In this document: positions 1-43,193 of the stretch, in pieces
How positions within the stretch are numbered: position 1 is the first letter of the stretch
Layout: each line of letters opens with the position of its first letter
DNA from: Symbiodinium kawagutii
Taxonomy: Eukaryota > Sar > Dinophyceae > Suessiales > Symbiodiniaceae
Reading direction: 5' to 3'
Assembly (NCBI GenBank): GCA_009767595.1
Contig: VSDK01002018.1
Location: 34,218 to 98,217 of the forward strand
DNA length: 64,000 bases
The notes under the pieces: model-generated
Seen by the model: only the letters and a program-made list of their open reading frames with translations
What the model was told of the DNA's origin: nothing
The model's database searches: none
Translations under genes and position numbers: made by a program

Positions 1-30498
<30,498 letters not shown>

Positions 30499-31300
30499 GG
30501 TGCAGGGCGAAGACAGGCGCGGAGATGAAAGTCTAGTCGACTGTGCGGTCCAATGTAGACCAGGAAAAACCACTAGCGGCTGCGGAATGCCGGAAACGAC
30601 ACCGAGTCTTCCGCTCAACAAGCAAGTGTCACCACGTGGCTACCGGTGTGTTCGAATGTTTATTCAATTTCAAGCATAACAGGGTGGTGACTGTTGGATT
30701 GCTATTATTTCTTTATGGAGAAGAATTGGCCTTCAGCCAGATTCTACCATAACAATCATCATGTTCGGCTGTGGCTGCATGGGTCCCGATGAATCGGCTG
30801 GTGGATGGCTACCTTAGCTCCTGAAAGCTCCCCTAGGGGCTGTAGAGCACGTTGGATCCCGAGCAACCACCAAGCTACGAGCCTCCTGAGACAACACAAC
30901 AGCTCATATCGACAAAACCGCTTGGCTAAGCAATGATTAATCCATGCTTAGTGAAACGTTCAGGGCTGGTGAAGGATGGGTGAAATATCAAACTGATGTT
31001 ATACTAGTTGGGTGAAATATCAAAGTGATGTTATATCAGTGATTAGTTGAACACTGATGATGGTTGATGCTTAGTTGATCGAATGATTGGGACCCGTCTC
31101 CAATCATCTCCACCTTGCGTGGGCCCACAAAATCAATTCCTTCCACCAAGTAATCAACACTAACTGGAGTACCTAGACGTCGCCTAAATCGCGCTGTGCC
31201 TTTTACAACTGCCATGTGCATACCACTGTCATACTGGTCGGTATATGTCTATACATGTCTATACATGTCTATACATCAAACATAAATAAACAAATATACT

Positions 31301-31408
31301 TGGTGGCTTATAGATCCCTAGCTAAAAATATATTTTTAGTGGTTATATGGTAAATCAATCATATCCCAAAAACACTAAAAACCTAAGTTGGTAGGTATAA
31401 GCCATCCA
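31301..31408. mobile_element. Family C copy C2
   Basis: Same sequence as C1 with only scattered differences; flanked on the left by a TATACATGTC tandem repeat. Confidence 0.8.
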
Positions 31409-31579
31409 GTATAACATGTCATGCCATGACTGTCATATGCAACAAATTCTTTAAATTCTCTGTGAACCTGCACTTGGAGATCCTGAGATCCCAACAGTCA
31501 AAGACCTGGCAGCGGCGCGCGAAAACCGCGGGAAATCGCTGGTAAACATCGCCGGGAAATCCTGGGACAACCATGAGGA

Positions 31580-32480
31580 TCTATCAATGAAACCTCAATT
31601 TACCATCCATTCACCATCTACCAAATCTTATAACCGTCGATTAATCATCACTTTACCTGGTGAATTCATCGATTCACCATCAATTCACCACCATGAGTTC
31701 ATGATTCGCCTGTGTTTGACCATGATTAGCCTCAACCACCAACGATCATTTAACCATCCATTCACCACCGTCGGCTGGCCGCTTTTTTCACCATATAGCA
31801 ATCATCTATTGACCATTGATTCACCACTTATGAACTTTTGACTAACCACTTGCTAACCATCATTTGACCATGATTTACCAGCCATTCACCACCATCAGTT
31901 GATAATTAAGCACTTGTCCACTATCTATGAACCACTCCTGAGCCATTGATTTAGCGTCTAAGAACCATAAGTTGACCTTTGATTAATCACTTAGAAAGCG
32001 TTGACTAACCATTGGCTTGCCATTGATTCTTCATGGATTTACCATCGACAAACCATTCATTAACCACTCATCAATCACTCATCAACCACTCATCAACCAC
32101 TAGGCATGTCCAAATCCCTACAATGCTTCTTATTGGACAACTTTGGCGGCACCGCGGGACAGGACCGCCCCAGGGAGGAAAGCCGGTGGGATGCACCATC
32201 GATTTACCATTGATGGATTCTCCATTGATTTACCATTGCTAAACCACTTATTACCCATCTATTAACCATAATAATCATCGATCAACCACTCCTCAACCAT
32301 TCATTTACCATCGACTAACCATTCATGAACCATCATTCACCAATCATTAACCATCTATAAATCATGTACTAACCCCTCATGAACATCCACTTCATTAACC
32401 ATCTATAATTCGTTAACCATCCACTCCTCATCGATTTCACCATCTATAAATCATCTATAACCACTCATTAACCACCTATA
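31580..32480. repeat. AACCAT-type degenerate satellite
   Basis: Almost the whole stretch is variations of AACCA(T/C)(T/C)(A/C)TTAACCATC, in one orientation, interrupted by a short GC-rich island near 32,140-32,200. Confidence 0.7.
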
Positions 32481-32509
32481 AATCATGATTTCACCATCGA
32501 TTTCACCAT

Positions 32510-32575
32510 CCACTCCCCGCGCCTCCGGCTCCGTGCCCGGCGCGGGCGCCAGACTTCCGAAGGCTGCAAGAGAGG
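32510..32575 (-). CDS. Coding-like island 7
   Basis: After CTCTTGCAG the minus frame reads FGSLAPAPGTEPEARG. GC-rich in an AACCAT satellite background. Confidence 0.3.
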
Positions 32576-33499
32576 CAGCGGCGGAGCCTGGCAGTGGGGG
32601 TGGCGGCCATGGGAACTGGAAGTTCAATGGGCTTAACTTGGGCGAAATGATGGTAAAAGGATGGTTTTATGATGATTTTATGATGGTAAAAGGATGGTGA
32701 TAATGGCTTTATCTTCGCACAAAGATGGTTTATAGTCAATTGTTCAGGATGTTTTTTTTTTTATGATGGTTGAATGATGGCTTGATGTTGGTATGATGTG
32801 GTTGATTGAGTGTTAAAACGATGATTTAATGAAGCAGTATGCTTAACATCGGTCAAGATGGCGAACCATGATCGTTGACATAGCAAGCCACTATGGTATG
32901 GGCTGATGATGCTATTGTTGATGCTGGGACGGATGATGCTGAGCTGATGATATGATTGATGATAGGGTGATCACGGTAGTTTTTGGCATGGCAATAACGG
33001 TGACAGGCGCTGTCGCATCCTGTGATCCCTACAACTTGAATCAGAAATGGTATTCCAGTACAAGCGTAATTTGAATGGTAAAAGTGGGTGTACTGCAATG
33101 AGTGCCGTGCAAGGGTATTCCCGCGGTCTTTTAGCAACTAGCAAAAACAGTGAAACATCGCAATTCCGACGGAGAATCACCACTGATGGAAAGTCACGAG
33201 TTGTTGTGGTCTATCATTGTGAATTATCAGCAACGATGATGTGTAGGTGATGAAGGTGGTTCATGGTGGGTTCATCCATGGTTGGTTGGTAAATAGCTGG
33301 TAAATCCCAACTTGTACAGTAATGGTTGGTTGCAGTCAACAGTGCGATGTCTTCAGGGGACAAGTTGAACCAATACTGCGTGGGTCCCCTAGCCGCAGCC
33401 AGCCACGTAGCGATCCACGTTGGCCACGAACCATCACCGATCAGTGAACCATTCTTGGTCATTGCTTGAATCCATTGGCCACTAATATCAACCGTTGAT

Positions 33500-33910
33500 T
33501 TCAGCAATGACCATCAATATCATTCATTAGTTTAGTGGCTAAAAATCCATGTTGGTCACCATAAGTTTACCAGTTTTAACAACTATCATAAACCCTTGAC
33601 CGTCCATCAGCCCAATTGTGAGCTATGAATCAAGTCACCATCAACCATCATAAAACCATCAATTTACAATAATCAATCATCAACCACTACACATGTTCAC
33701 CACCTGACCATCAAGTCACCAGCTGATCCACCACTAAACCACTAACCATAATCATTATCCATCATTCACCGCCATTATTAACCATACTTATTAATTAACC
33801 ATCACAATTAGCCATCACTAACTATTGGTCAACCAGTTCATCAACCAATAACCACCAGGCTATTATGGATTGGCTGGTGATTAGCCATCATGACTAGCCA
33901 TGACTAACTT
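33500..33910. repeat. AACCATCA-type degenerate satellite
   Basis: Same satellite, same orientation as 31.6-32.5 kb. Confidence 0.6.
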
Positions 33911-34019
33911 GGTGGCTTATAGATCCCTTGCTAAAAATATTTTTTTAGTGGTTATATGGTAAAGCAATCATATCCCAAAAACACTAAAAACCTAAGAATT
34001 CGTGGGTATAAGCCATCCA
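33910..34019. mobile_element. Family C copy C3
   Basis: Same as C1 and C2 with a few substitutions and a short insertion near the right end. The three copies are alike enough to suggest recent movement. Confidence 0.8.
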
Positions 34020-34079
34020 GCTAACCAGTTCATCAACCAATCAGCTCATACCTCAAGCTTTCCATGATCGCCACCAGCT

Positions 34080-34150
34080 GATGCCGCGGCTTCCGCGGCG
34101 CGCCTTCTGCCAGGCGCCGCCGCTGGTGGTCGTGCCCTGGGGCCGCCGCC
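34080..34150 (-). CDS. Coding-like island 6
   Basis: GC-rich; minus frame GTTTSGGAWQKARRGSRGIS after a CCCAG acceptor. Confidence 0.35.
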
Positions 34151-34169
34151 AATAATGCCATGGCCTCGT

Positions 34170-34870
34170 GACAAGGGCAACCAAGGGGGTGATGGTTGAA
34201 CCAAGGGGTCATGAATGATGGCTAATGATGGTTAATGATGGTTAGTTATGGTTAATGTGCACTGCAATGCCTCTTGGACAGCTCTGGCCATGCCGAGCTA
34301 TCTTGTTAGGATCCTATTGCCTGCGAAGAGCTGGCTTTAGTACCTTCAGCCCGTGCGTAAAATGAACTGGTTAATTAATGATGGTTGGTTGATGAACAAT
34401 TGATTGTTAATGATGGCTAATGATGGTGATACTGATAGTAAATAATGATCATAATCAATGAATGGAGATAATCAATGAATGGGTTCAACCATCAACCCCT
34501 ACTGGTTCAAGCATCAACCAGTACTGACGGTTAAGGGTTTAGAATATAATGATGGTTGATGATGGTTAATGATGGTGATAATCAATTAATGGTTCGTTAA
34601 CGGCTTATGATGGTTAATGAGCTTTTCTTAATGGTTGACAACCAAGGGTCAACCAGTGGCTATTGGTTGATGATGGCTTATGATGATCAATGATGGCTAC
34701 TCATGGTAGTAATGATTGGTTAATGATGCTTTAAGCAATGCTTCATTAATAGTTTATGATGGCTGATGATGGTTATTTAAAGGATGAGAGTTGAATGATG
34801 GTTGATGATTGCATGATGATGATCTAAGAATGGTTTCAAGTGTTCACTGATGATTTATGATGGTTGATGA
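34170..34870. repeat. ATGGTTAATGATGG satellite, opposite orientation
   Basis: Reverse complement of the satellite at 33.5 kb; the polarity switch occurs around 34.0-34.2 kb next to C3 and island 6. Confidence 0.6.
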
Positions 34871-35724
34871 TTTTTGGGGGGCTTCAAAAAAAACTATATC
34901 CTACCAGTATCATTTGGTTGTACCACTCCTGGGGGTTCGCTCGGGTAGAGCGGGACACCCCTGGCGAAGCTCGACCTTGGTAGTGGTTGCCCGGAAAGCT
35001 TGGGATGTGGGTACGGCAAAGTCGGTAAGATCTATTCCCTGGCAAACCCACCTGGAAGCGATGCCGATCACCACCATTCTTGGGTAAACCAACTTTCAGT
35101 GGTGGATCTTCCACTTCAAGGGTAGTTTACCAGCATGCAATCAGTGCAAGTTATTGGCATCGCACCTTACACATGTGCAAATAAAGTGACATGCAGTTTG
35201 TACGCTTGCTGATGGTAAGAAATGGTTTATGAGCCATGATTGTATACTGGTTGGTGACATCCAGTAAAGACTGATATAATGGTCAAGAATGCATTGGTTT
35301 GCAAGTGACTATTTTCAGTGACTATTAACCAGTACTGGTACTTGCTATAGCCGCAGTTACGAATCCTAGATCAAGCACATCAAAAAAAAAGTCATCTTCA
35401 ATGGATTGTCAACCATCACTGACCCTTCTAAACCCTGTATAAGACTAGCATTGTAGTCACTTACTACGCTCATAAATCATCAGCAACTGATCCTTAGCAA
35501 TCGTTAAACCACTACATTGTGAGCTACATTGAGCTATCCATGATCAACCTCTCAAATAATTCAAAACCATAAAACCACTTGAAACCATTGATCAAACATT
35601 AAGGAACCTCTGCCCTAAATAACATCTAATAACCCATCTTTAGGGAAACCATGAGACTGGTCGCATAATTCAGCACCCATGATGCCTTCCATGGCTTCAC
35701 CATAGCTTCACCGCCCCAGCGGTG

Positions 35725-35810
35725 CAGCAGCGCCTGGCTTGAGGCCGCCGGCGCACCACCACCGTGGGCCGCAGGCGCCGCACCATCCTCGTCGCTATCC
35801 TGGGCGGACC
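35725..35810 (-). CDS. Coding-like island 5
   Basis: After CGCCCAG the minus frame reads DSDEDGAAPAAHGGGAPAAS, an acidic then Ala/Gly-rich linker typical of this host's exons. Confidence 0.4.
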
Positions 35811-36664
35811 TATCTTGGTGGCTGAACTCGCTCCCTTGCTGAAAGTCGAACGGCTTTAGTGGTTGGTAAATCAATCATGGCAGCAAAGTTGGTTATCCCT
35901 AGCTGGTTGATGGTTGGTTGGTAAATCAATCCATCCAACCAACCATCGAATCAGCTTTAGCATATCCCGAAAAAGCTCAATTAAGCGAAGTTCATGGCTG
36001 TAATCCACCCAGCTATGGTAAGACATTAGGATAGATGAAGACTAACACAGACATGGAGATGCACTGTCAATGTTGAGAATGAAAGCTGATTGAATAAGGA
36101 GGAACAGGATGAAATAGGATATGTAAGATAATAATATGCTTGTATGTGAATGCTTGTAGGGATGTACTGGGGGTGCAGCAACAATTTCATCAACATGAGT
36201 GGCTGTTTTGTTGAAGATGATAAGGATTGCAGTATATAGGTTGACCCCTATCAAATAATCAACAAACATCAAACTATGTTTACATATAGATGTATATGCG
36301 GATATTGCTTCCGTATAGCAAGAATTCAAGCGGTCAGCTATCGCTATATCACGGTCATGCGATACAGTATTGGTGCCATGGTATAGTGAATATTCCAAAA
36401 AATAACCAGAAATATATAGATATATATATATATATATGTTGTGCTCTAATACAAATGGCATGGTGAGAAGAACAGCAAGAGTGTGGGCTTGAATCATATG
36501 GCAGTGGATCATGATTTAATCACCCTAACCCTTCATTGACCACCATAAATCATCATCAAATCACTAGAGTCACTAGAAAGCATCATTCTACCAACCTTAG
36601 AACATCCTCAAACCACCATGAAACCATCCTCAAACCATCATAAACCCTGGGTCATCACGCCTAA

Positions 36665-36725
36665 ATCCCACCTGGCAACCGGTGCTGGGCCCCCGGCGGA
36701 CCAACTGCCCGGGACGGGGATGGCT
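36665..36725 (-). CDS. Coding-like island 4
   Basis: GC-rich island; the minus frame VAIPVPGSWSAGGPAP lies between a CCAG acceptor and a GT. Weak. Confidence 0.25.
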
Positions 36726-36829
36726 ACCTGGCAGAAAGAATTGACTTGGGAGAATTTGGCTGATCTCAGTGGTGATTTTCTTGGATCTTTAGTTGATTTA
36801 GGGTTGTTTGTGGATCTTTACTTGATTTA

Positions 36830-37800
36830 GGGTTTTTTGTGCTGATTGTTTAGTGGCGATGTTTGTTGATTTTAGATGATTTTAGGGTTTTGGTTTGTTG
36901 ATTGGACTTGGGGATTTTATCTTGGGGATCAATTGACCATTGACCTTTATTGTTCTGTCAACTATGACCACCATTCACAATCCAATAATTGTCCTTAACC
37001 ACTACTACTACATATGACTATTCTGTTCATTCACCATTAACCATTCACCATTCACCATTAAGCGTTAGCCATGAATCCTTGTTTGGGCACACTTCCGTGG
37101 GTCATCACTAATGATCACACCCAAAGCCTAGCAGCTGTGAGCGGTTAACCAATGAAGTTTATAGTAGTTAATTAATGATTGAAATTAAATGGTTAATAAT
37201 GGTTAATAAATGTAAATGATTAATGAATCACTGTGAAGGAACGTTTATGATTGATAATGCTTATTGAATGCTCATGATTCACGATGCTTATTGAATAAAT
37301 GATTGACAAGGGTTAATGAGACGGGTCACGTTGTGTTCTCACGGACAATTCACCACTACAATGCGTGAGTGGATATCGGTATTTCTCCATGAGAGTACCT
37401 GTGATCGGCATATCTGAAAACCTTCCAGGTTTCAAGTCGACAGAGCACAATAGAGTCGCATGCAATTCATAACAAATAGATTGTAGTTCAAACTGGATCA
37501 CGTTCTGGATGTGACCTTATCTGAAACATGATTCAACTCATTCATAATCTGTAGAAGATTATTCTACTTCAAAACCAAAACCCAGCTGCATGGTTCATGC
37601 AGGGACAAGCAGTGGCTTAGCAAAACAATCAGAAATCATGAGTGAATTTGGCAGTGATCATGTCTGGAAAAAAACGATCAGCGGCAGCATGTCACCAAAC
37701 ATGTCCGGGCCAAATCGGTGGATAGGGAGCATCAGTAATGGAAGATGAAGAATAGAAACGTCCACTTTTCTCCGCCCCAACCAATGCAATTTGCAGACAT
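36830..37800. other. No gene seen
   Basis: TTTAGGGTTTTTTGTG-like AT-rich sequence at 36,800-36,900, then short AACCATT/ATGGTTAATAA satellite. Nothing coding recognised. Confidence 0.4.
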
Positions 37801-37901
37801 GGCGGGTTCTCAAAATAGGGGTACCCCCAAATCATCCAGTTTATTTTCCCCTTATGTTGATAAACCAACCAGTTTGGGTACCCCATTCTAAGAAACTCCA
37901 A
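37800..37901. mobile_element. Family A copy A13
   Basis: TGGCGGGTTCTCAAAATAGG then GGTACCCCCAAATCATCC ... ACCAACCAGTTTGGGTACCC ... CTAAGAAACTCCA. Confidence 0.7.
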
Positions 37902-38289
37902 AATGTGTGTCTTTGACAGAACGATGGAGAACTGCTCGAGTACTTTTATTACCTCTTTGGGTCCTCCAGTCTTCGTCGCTGAGAAATTGAATTCTGGAGG
38001 CAGATCCTTACGCACAATGGTCGCAGTTGATGGATTACTGTGTTGCAACAAAGCCTTCACGTTGTTGATGTTCAGTCCAAAAGGAACCAATACCTTCATG
38101 CTTTCGAAGTACCTGTTTGGAAATACCTGGTTCAAACAGGATCTTCCGAAAATACCTTCATGTTTGGAAATACCTTCATGTTTGGAAGGTTCAATACCTG
38201 TTTGGAAATACCTGTTCGGACATACCTGGTTCGAAAATCATGTTTTCGACCTCTCTTTCCAAACAGGATCTTCCGAATGGTAACAATCT

Positions 38290-38375
38290 TCACCGCCCGG
38301 CTATGCCACAGTCCCAGTCTACGGTTCCCCGGCACCTCTTCGTCCGAGGAAGCCGCCATGCGTGCGAGGCTGCGC
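38290..38375 (-). CDS. Coding-like island 3
   Basis: Minus frame ARMAASSDEEVPGNRRLGLW in a GC-rich island. No family recognised. Confidence 0.3.
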
Positions 38376-38582
38376 GTACATGAGTTGAATCTTACCCCAC
38401 AAAAACCGTGGGAAAATCCCACAGACCCATGTCACCCTGGTGGTTGTTGATTGTGAAGCACCAGCAGCCAACTGTTTCGTCACCTGTCACCCACGATCAA
38501 TTTCAAGTCGGGCGGTTGTGCGGCTGGCTGCTGCTCTGATCAGCAAGTCTTGACTGTTGCACAATCTTTCTGTGCACACATG

Positions 38583-38689
38583 TGGTGGTTTCTCAAGCCA
38601 TAGGGGTCCCCAAATCATATAGTTGGTTAATCCTTTACAGTAATAAACCGGCCATTTTTGGGGGTTCCCTATTTTCAGAACCCACCACA
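38583..38689. mobile_element. Family A copy A14
   Basis: TGGTGGTTTCTCAAG ... CCATTTTTGGGGGTTCCC ... TTTTCAGAACCCACCA; the same ACATG lies outside both ends, a possible target duplication or extension of the inverted repeat. Confidence 0.75.
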
Positions 38690-39496
38690 TGTATGTGTTA
38701 CATGAGGTGCACTCACCATGGACCTCCAAGCGGCTTGCCAGCTGATGCTCTGTTTCAAGGTCAACATACCGAGCTGATTCGCGGCTCTGGTATCCTGCTG
38801 GCAGTTGCGGTCGGTCGAGTCGTCCTGTTGCGCATAAGAAAACTGAAAACCCAAGCCACACGCAACAGTAGGTTTGAAGCCACGATGGTTTTTGAGATGG
38901 GTTTGGGTTTGAAAATGCGGCTGGGTTTTTGAAGCCGCGAGACAACCCCTCTCGACGTGGAAACAATGGAAACTAAATCTGTCAGTGGAAAGCTGTCGCA
39001 GATCATCACCAGCTAGGGGGGCATCCACTCATTTGGAACCCTGCCAGGGGTCACGACTTCTTTGGTGACGATGATCTTTGGCACCAAACGAAGTCCTGCC
39101 CTAGCTTGGAACCACCAGTTGGTTGAACCCAGCTAGCTTGGATGACTGCCAGGGCTTGCATCCCTAGCTTGGAACCCCGCCAAAATGATAGGCTCAACAC
39201 CACCAGTTCTGATGCTTTGCCTCCACCCACGGTCCCAGGGCAGCGGAGGGGTGACCTAACGACTTTCTGAGGGCCTCAGAGTGCGGACCCGCAAGGATGC
39301 ATGGACACCGTGACGTAGATGTGATGCATATGTCATAAATGTTGGTACTCATATAGATACAGGTCAAAGGATATATGAGAACCCATTAGTGCCGGGTATT
39401 TGAGTTGGATATATGCTATAGTTATTCTACCCACAGACACCGTGTGTTGCCCAGACATACACATGGGAACCGACGGCAACGTTCCTGCAAGGGATT

Positions 39497-39930
39497 AAAA
39501 TGTGCCACCCCTGTCTGACCTCTATGTTGATTGGGATGTTCACACCAGCTTATCTTCATAAGAGTCGAAATCTGCCACTCCCTCTGACCTCTATGTTGAT
39601 TGGGATCTTAGCATCAACATATCTGAGTAAGGGATCAAAATGTGCCACCCCCTCTGACCTCTATGTTGATTGGGGTATCAACATCAACTTATCTTCACAA
39701 CAGATCAAAATGTGTGGCCCCCTCTGACCTCTATGTCGATTGGGATATTAACATCAACTTATCTCCAAAAGAGATCAAAATGTGCCGCCTCCCGGGCAGT
39801 CCCCTCTGACCTCTATGTTGCTTGGGATATCAACATCAAGTTCTCTTCATAACGGATCAAAATTTGTTGCCCCTCTGACCTTTATGTCGATTGGGATATT
39901 AACATCAATTTAAATTCATAATGAATCAAC
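39497..39930. repeat. Tandem array, about 70 bp unit, six copies
   Basis: CCTCTGACCTCTATGTTGAT recurs near 39,510, 39,580, 39,650, 39,720, 39,800 and 39,870, each followed by TGGGATATTAACATCAACTT-like sequence. One unit is longer by about 12 bp. Confidence 0.85.
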
Positions 39931-40020
39931 ATCAATATACTGGCTATGTTGCCCGGAACATCACATTCACTATGCCGCCCGGAACATCATGTTCAATCTC
40001 CGGGCAACACAAGGCGTCTG

Positions 40021-40351
40021 GCCGTATAGTTACAGGCAATTCCCACCCTTGGCCCTGAAACTTACAAGTGCACTGGACCCTCAAATTTCTGCGCAGGCCC
40101 GCTGTTTTTTGCTCCTGAACCAAACATCTGTAAACCCTAAACCTCAAACCCTAAAACCCAAAACCTTTAAAACCCTAAAAACCGAAACCTCAAACCCTAA
40201 AACCATAAACTCTAAACCACAAAGTCCTACAGTACAAATCGCTGCGTATAGCCAACGTTTTCGTAACTTCTCCAAATTGATGAGTCTTAGAGTGTGGTAC
40301 AATGTTTACATAAGTTTCGGGGCAAAGGGTGGGAATTGCGCGTATAGTTAC
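40021..40351. repeat. Foldback enclosing degenerate TTTAGGG-type repeats
   Basis: Left arm (40,021-40,067) contains CAATTCCCACCCTTGGCCCT; right arm (40,310-40,351) contains its near reverse complement AGGGTGGGAATTGCGCGTAT. Between them (about 40,133-40,215) is a run of CCCTAAA-like units, the telomere repeat type of plants and dinoflagellates. Confidence 0.7.
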
Positions 40352-41221
40352 AATGTTCACGTTTAGAGGGAAAGGGGTGGACAGGAGTTGGGAATGGAGG
40401 GACAGGGGGGGAAATTTGGGGGAAGAGACTGGGGTGTGGACAGGGGGCAAGGCTACCTTGAAACACAACACATCATTGATCATTGGGGCCACCTTGAAAT
40501 TTTAAGCTTAGGGGGACAGAAGGGGAGGGGGGGGGCGGGGAAGGGATGGTTACTTGAGTTTGATCAATATTGTTGTTAAGAACCAGGTACGTGTGGTGTG
40601 AATGTCCACGAGTCAATTGGAGGACGCCGAACTCTGGCACCTACACAGCGCACTGCACTTCCGTGATCGAAAAGGACCACCTTTCCTTCAAACATACATG
40701 CACATGTATGTACATGTTCACATCATTCATACATATATAAATAAAATATGTGTGTGTGTAAATATACATATGAAGCACTGCACTACTGATATGTACTGAT
40801 AAGTGTGTGAACTGGTATAGAATCTAGGCAACCAAATCTGCTAAGATCATCTAATACCATGCATCAGCAGTGGCTTCTTCCCTTGCTCTTGATCAGCAAA
40901 CGTGATCGCAAAGCACCAACCAATAGGATTGTCAGCGCTTTGGAATCTGCACACCTCCTCCCATTTTGGTGAAATATTTGGTATTGACTCATCCCAATGG
41001 TAGTTGGTTCCATCATCGTTGATATACTGAGGGCTGATGACACTCACGTGCCTACTTGGATGATGATCCCACTTAGGAACCATGCTTAGTAATTACCCTA
41101 AGCGGGTTATACCCTTGATAAGTAGGATATAACCATGGTTACGAACCAATTACCAAGTGGGATGATCATGCCACCGTACCCATGCACCGTCTCACACTGG
41201 GCCACCGCACCATCACAAGCT

Positions 41222-41272
41222 TTCCCTCCGTGCTGGGGCAGGGTCACAATGGAGCGATGCCGCTCCTGTCAG
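41222..41272 (-). CDS. Coding-like island 2
   Basis: After TGACAG the minus frame reads ERHRSIVTLPQHGGK, then a possible GC donor. No family recognised. Confidence 0.3.
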
Positions 41273-41318
41273 GCGATAAATTCCTGGTGGTGTCACTGAT
41301 TGTGGTTCGTTGCCTCAA

Positions 41319-41400
41319 TGGCAGTGGGTCAGTTCACCTTTCCCTATGATTGTTGGTTAGTATCCCCCATTATTAGTTGGTTAATGTTGACCCACAGCCA
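41319..41400. mobile_element. Family B copy B4 (shortened)
   Basis: TGGCAGTGGGTCA ... TTGACCCACAGCCA, 82 bp; internal part partly deleted compared with B2. Confidence 0.7.
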
Positions 41401-42027
41401 AATGATGCTTAAAGAATTGGTTTTGACTCAGTATACTGCATGGACAATGGTTGAGAGATGATTGACTTTTTGAAAATACCTGATCGTGTTCAGATAAGGG
41501 GGTTGGTCGGAAGTCTTGCCGCACTTTCAGGTTCAACATCAGATTTTGAGTCAGTTGGTGAAGGATGGAGATCCTATTCATAGCTGATGTTCCCCAGGTT
41601 ACCTTGCCAGATGCAAGACCTTCCTGCAGGGATATGGACCATCTGAAAACAAAAATGTGAACTTGGTTTGAATCCCTTCTTCCCATCACATACTTGGTCA
41701 GCAACCTCCTGTTTGAGGACTAACCGATCTATTTGGGGGATAATCATTGGGTGTAACCTTTCAGAATCGTCCAAGTGATTGTAAGTGAGGGCAAAACTGT
41801 GGCCAGTCAGGGAACCCCGATAGTCTAGCAGTGCTCTCAACCAGGATTCTTATCAACTGTCATCAACGACTGTTAAAACAATTCTCTTAGTTATCAACTG
41901 TTTACAATCACTCTGAACTAAAGTCCCGCGCTTTTCTTGCTGGATGTGTCTGTTTGAGGGCCATTGGCATTGCAATTCCTCTTCAAGAGATGAGATCTGG
42001 TTGGTGGTTTCAACCCCCATGAAAGTA

Positions 42028-42110
42028 TGCTTGTCAACCAACCATTTGTTAATCATCACCAGGGAAAATAAGCAAAATGTCAAACAAAGCACCAACCACT
42101 CGTTTCTTCA
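42028..42110. repeat. Repeat E (also at 1,709-1,800)
   Basis: GCTTGTCAACCAACCATTTG and CAAAATGTCAAACAAAGCAC match the same order at 1,709-1,800 with a few changes. A dispersed, non-coding element. Confidence 0.6.
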
Positions 42111-42484
42111 CCATTATCGATGGTTGTTTTCACCTATTATCATCCCCTATTAGTGGTTATACATCACTACAAATGACCAATAGTAGTTGAACTTCACCAC
42201 GATTGTTGCAAAAATTATCCCCTATCATTAACCATCATTAACCATGGTGCCAATCAGACCATCCTGAACAATCATTAACCATCATAAAACCATCCTCTTA
42301 CCATCATGAACCATGGTTGAAACCACCAACCAGTAGTTGAACTGAACCATCATTGTTGCTTATCATCCCCTATTGGCCAGTATCACTACTATGACCTACT
42401 AACCACTATTAACCATCATTAACCATCATTTACCATCATTATCCCCTATCATTAACCACTATCAACCATGGCTAAACCCCACCC

Positions 42485-42640
42485 ATCAGAGATGATCAGT
42501 GACCCGTGCGAGGTACGGCCCGTGGGCACGGCCCGTGGGCCCGCCTGGTGTCCATTGCACAACGAGGAGCAGCCGCTCCAGCGACTCCACGCGCTCCAGA
42601 CACAGGAGATCTGCGGGGCGAAACCAACGGTTGGCGGACA
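42485..42640 (-). CDS. Coding-like island 1 of an unidentified split gene
   Basis: GC-rich minus-strand stretch after a CGCAG acceptor reading LLCLERVESLERLLLVVQWT. High GC against AT-rich flanks and heptad-like leucines suggest a real exon. Function unknown. Confidence 0.4.
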
Positions 42641-42714
42641 CCGGGGAGGTCGAACGGACGCTGGGATCTTCGAACTTGGATGTGATAGACATACAAGGTG
42701 GGGCCCCCTAGTTA

Positions 42715-43193
42715 CCTAAGTTGGTTTATAACTAGGGTAACTACCAGTTGTGGTAGATATATATAACTATAGTTAAATGGCTTATTAATCAACTTATAAC
42801 CAGGGGGCACCACCTTGTAGATGCCACGATAAATATATCATATAGACATAGATGCAATAAATATGCAATGATATATAGGCTTATTTTATCTAGATATTTA
42901 TTTACTTATGTGTTATCTTATCTTATCTAGGTAAATGAATATGATGTATATATAGTTATTGATTTATTCATTTATTTATATATCTATTTATCTTATATAG
43001 ATATTGTGAATTCCATATTTCTCTGTTTATTCATTGATTGATAAAATATGGTGTGAATGTCGTCATATTTCCATATGGATATTGCAATACTTTTATGTTC
43101 TGATGGATAAATATATAGTATACTTTATATATATATATATACAGTATTTATGCATGTATATACAAATACATAAATATATATATATATATATAT
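42715..43193. repeat. Repeat F relative and AT microsatellites
   Basis: 42,715-42,830 matches the ATAACTAGGGT-type repeat at 2,130-2,410; 42,840-43,193 is TA/TTTA-rich with (AT)n runs at 43,122-43,140 and 43,175-43,194. No gene. Confidence 0.6.

Noticed and set aside
39497..39930. CRISPR-like spaced repeats
   Set aside because: The whole 70 bp unit is repeated, including the 'spacers'; it is an ordinary tandem array in a eukaryotic context.
40133..40215. True telomere
   Set aside because: Only a short degenerate CCCTAAA run, flanked on both sides by unique sequence and enclosed in a foldback.
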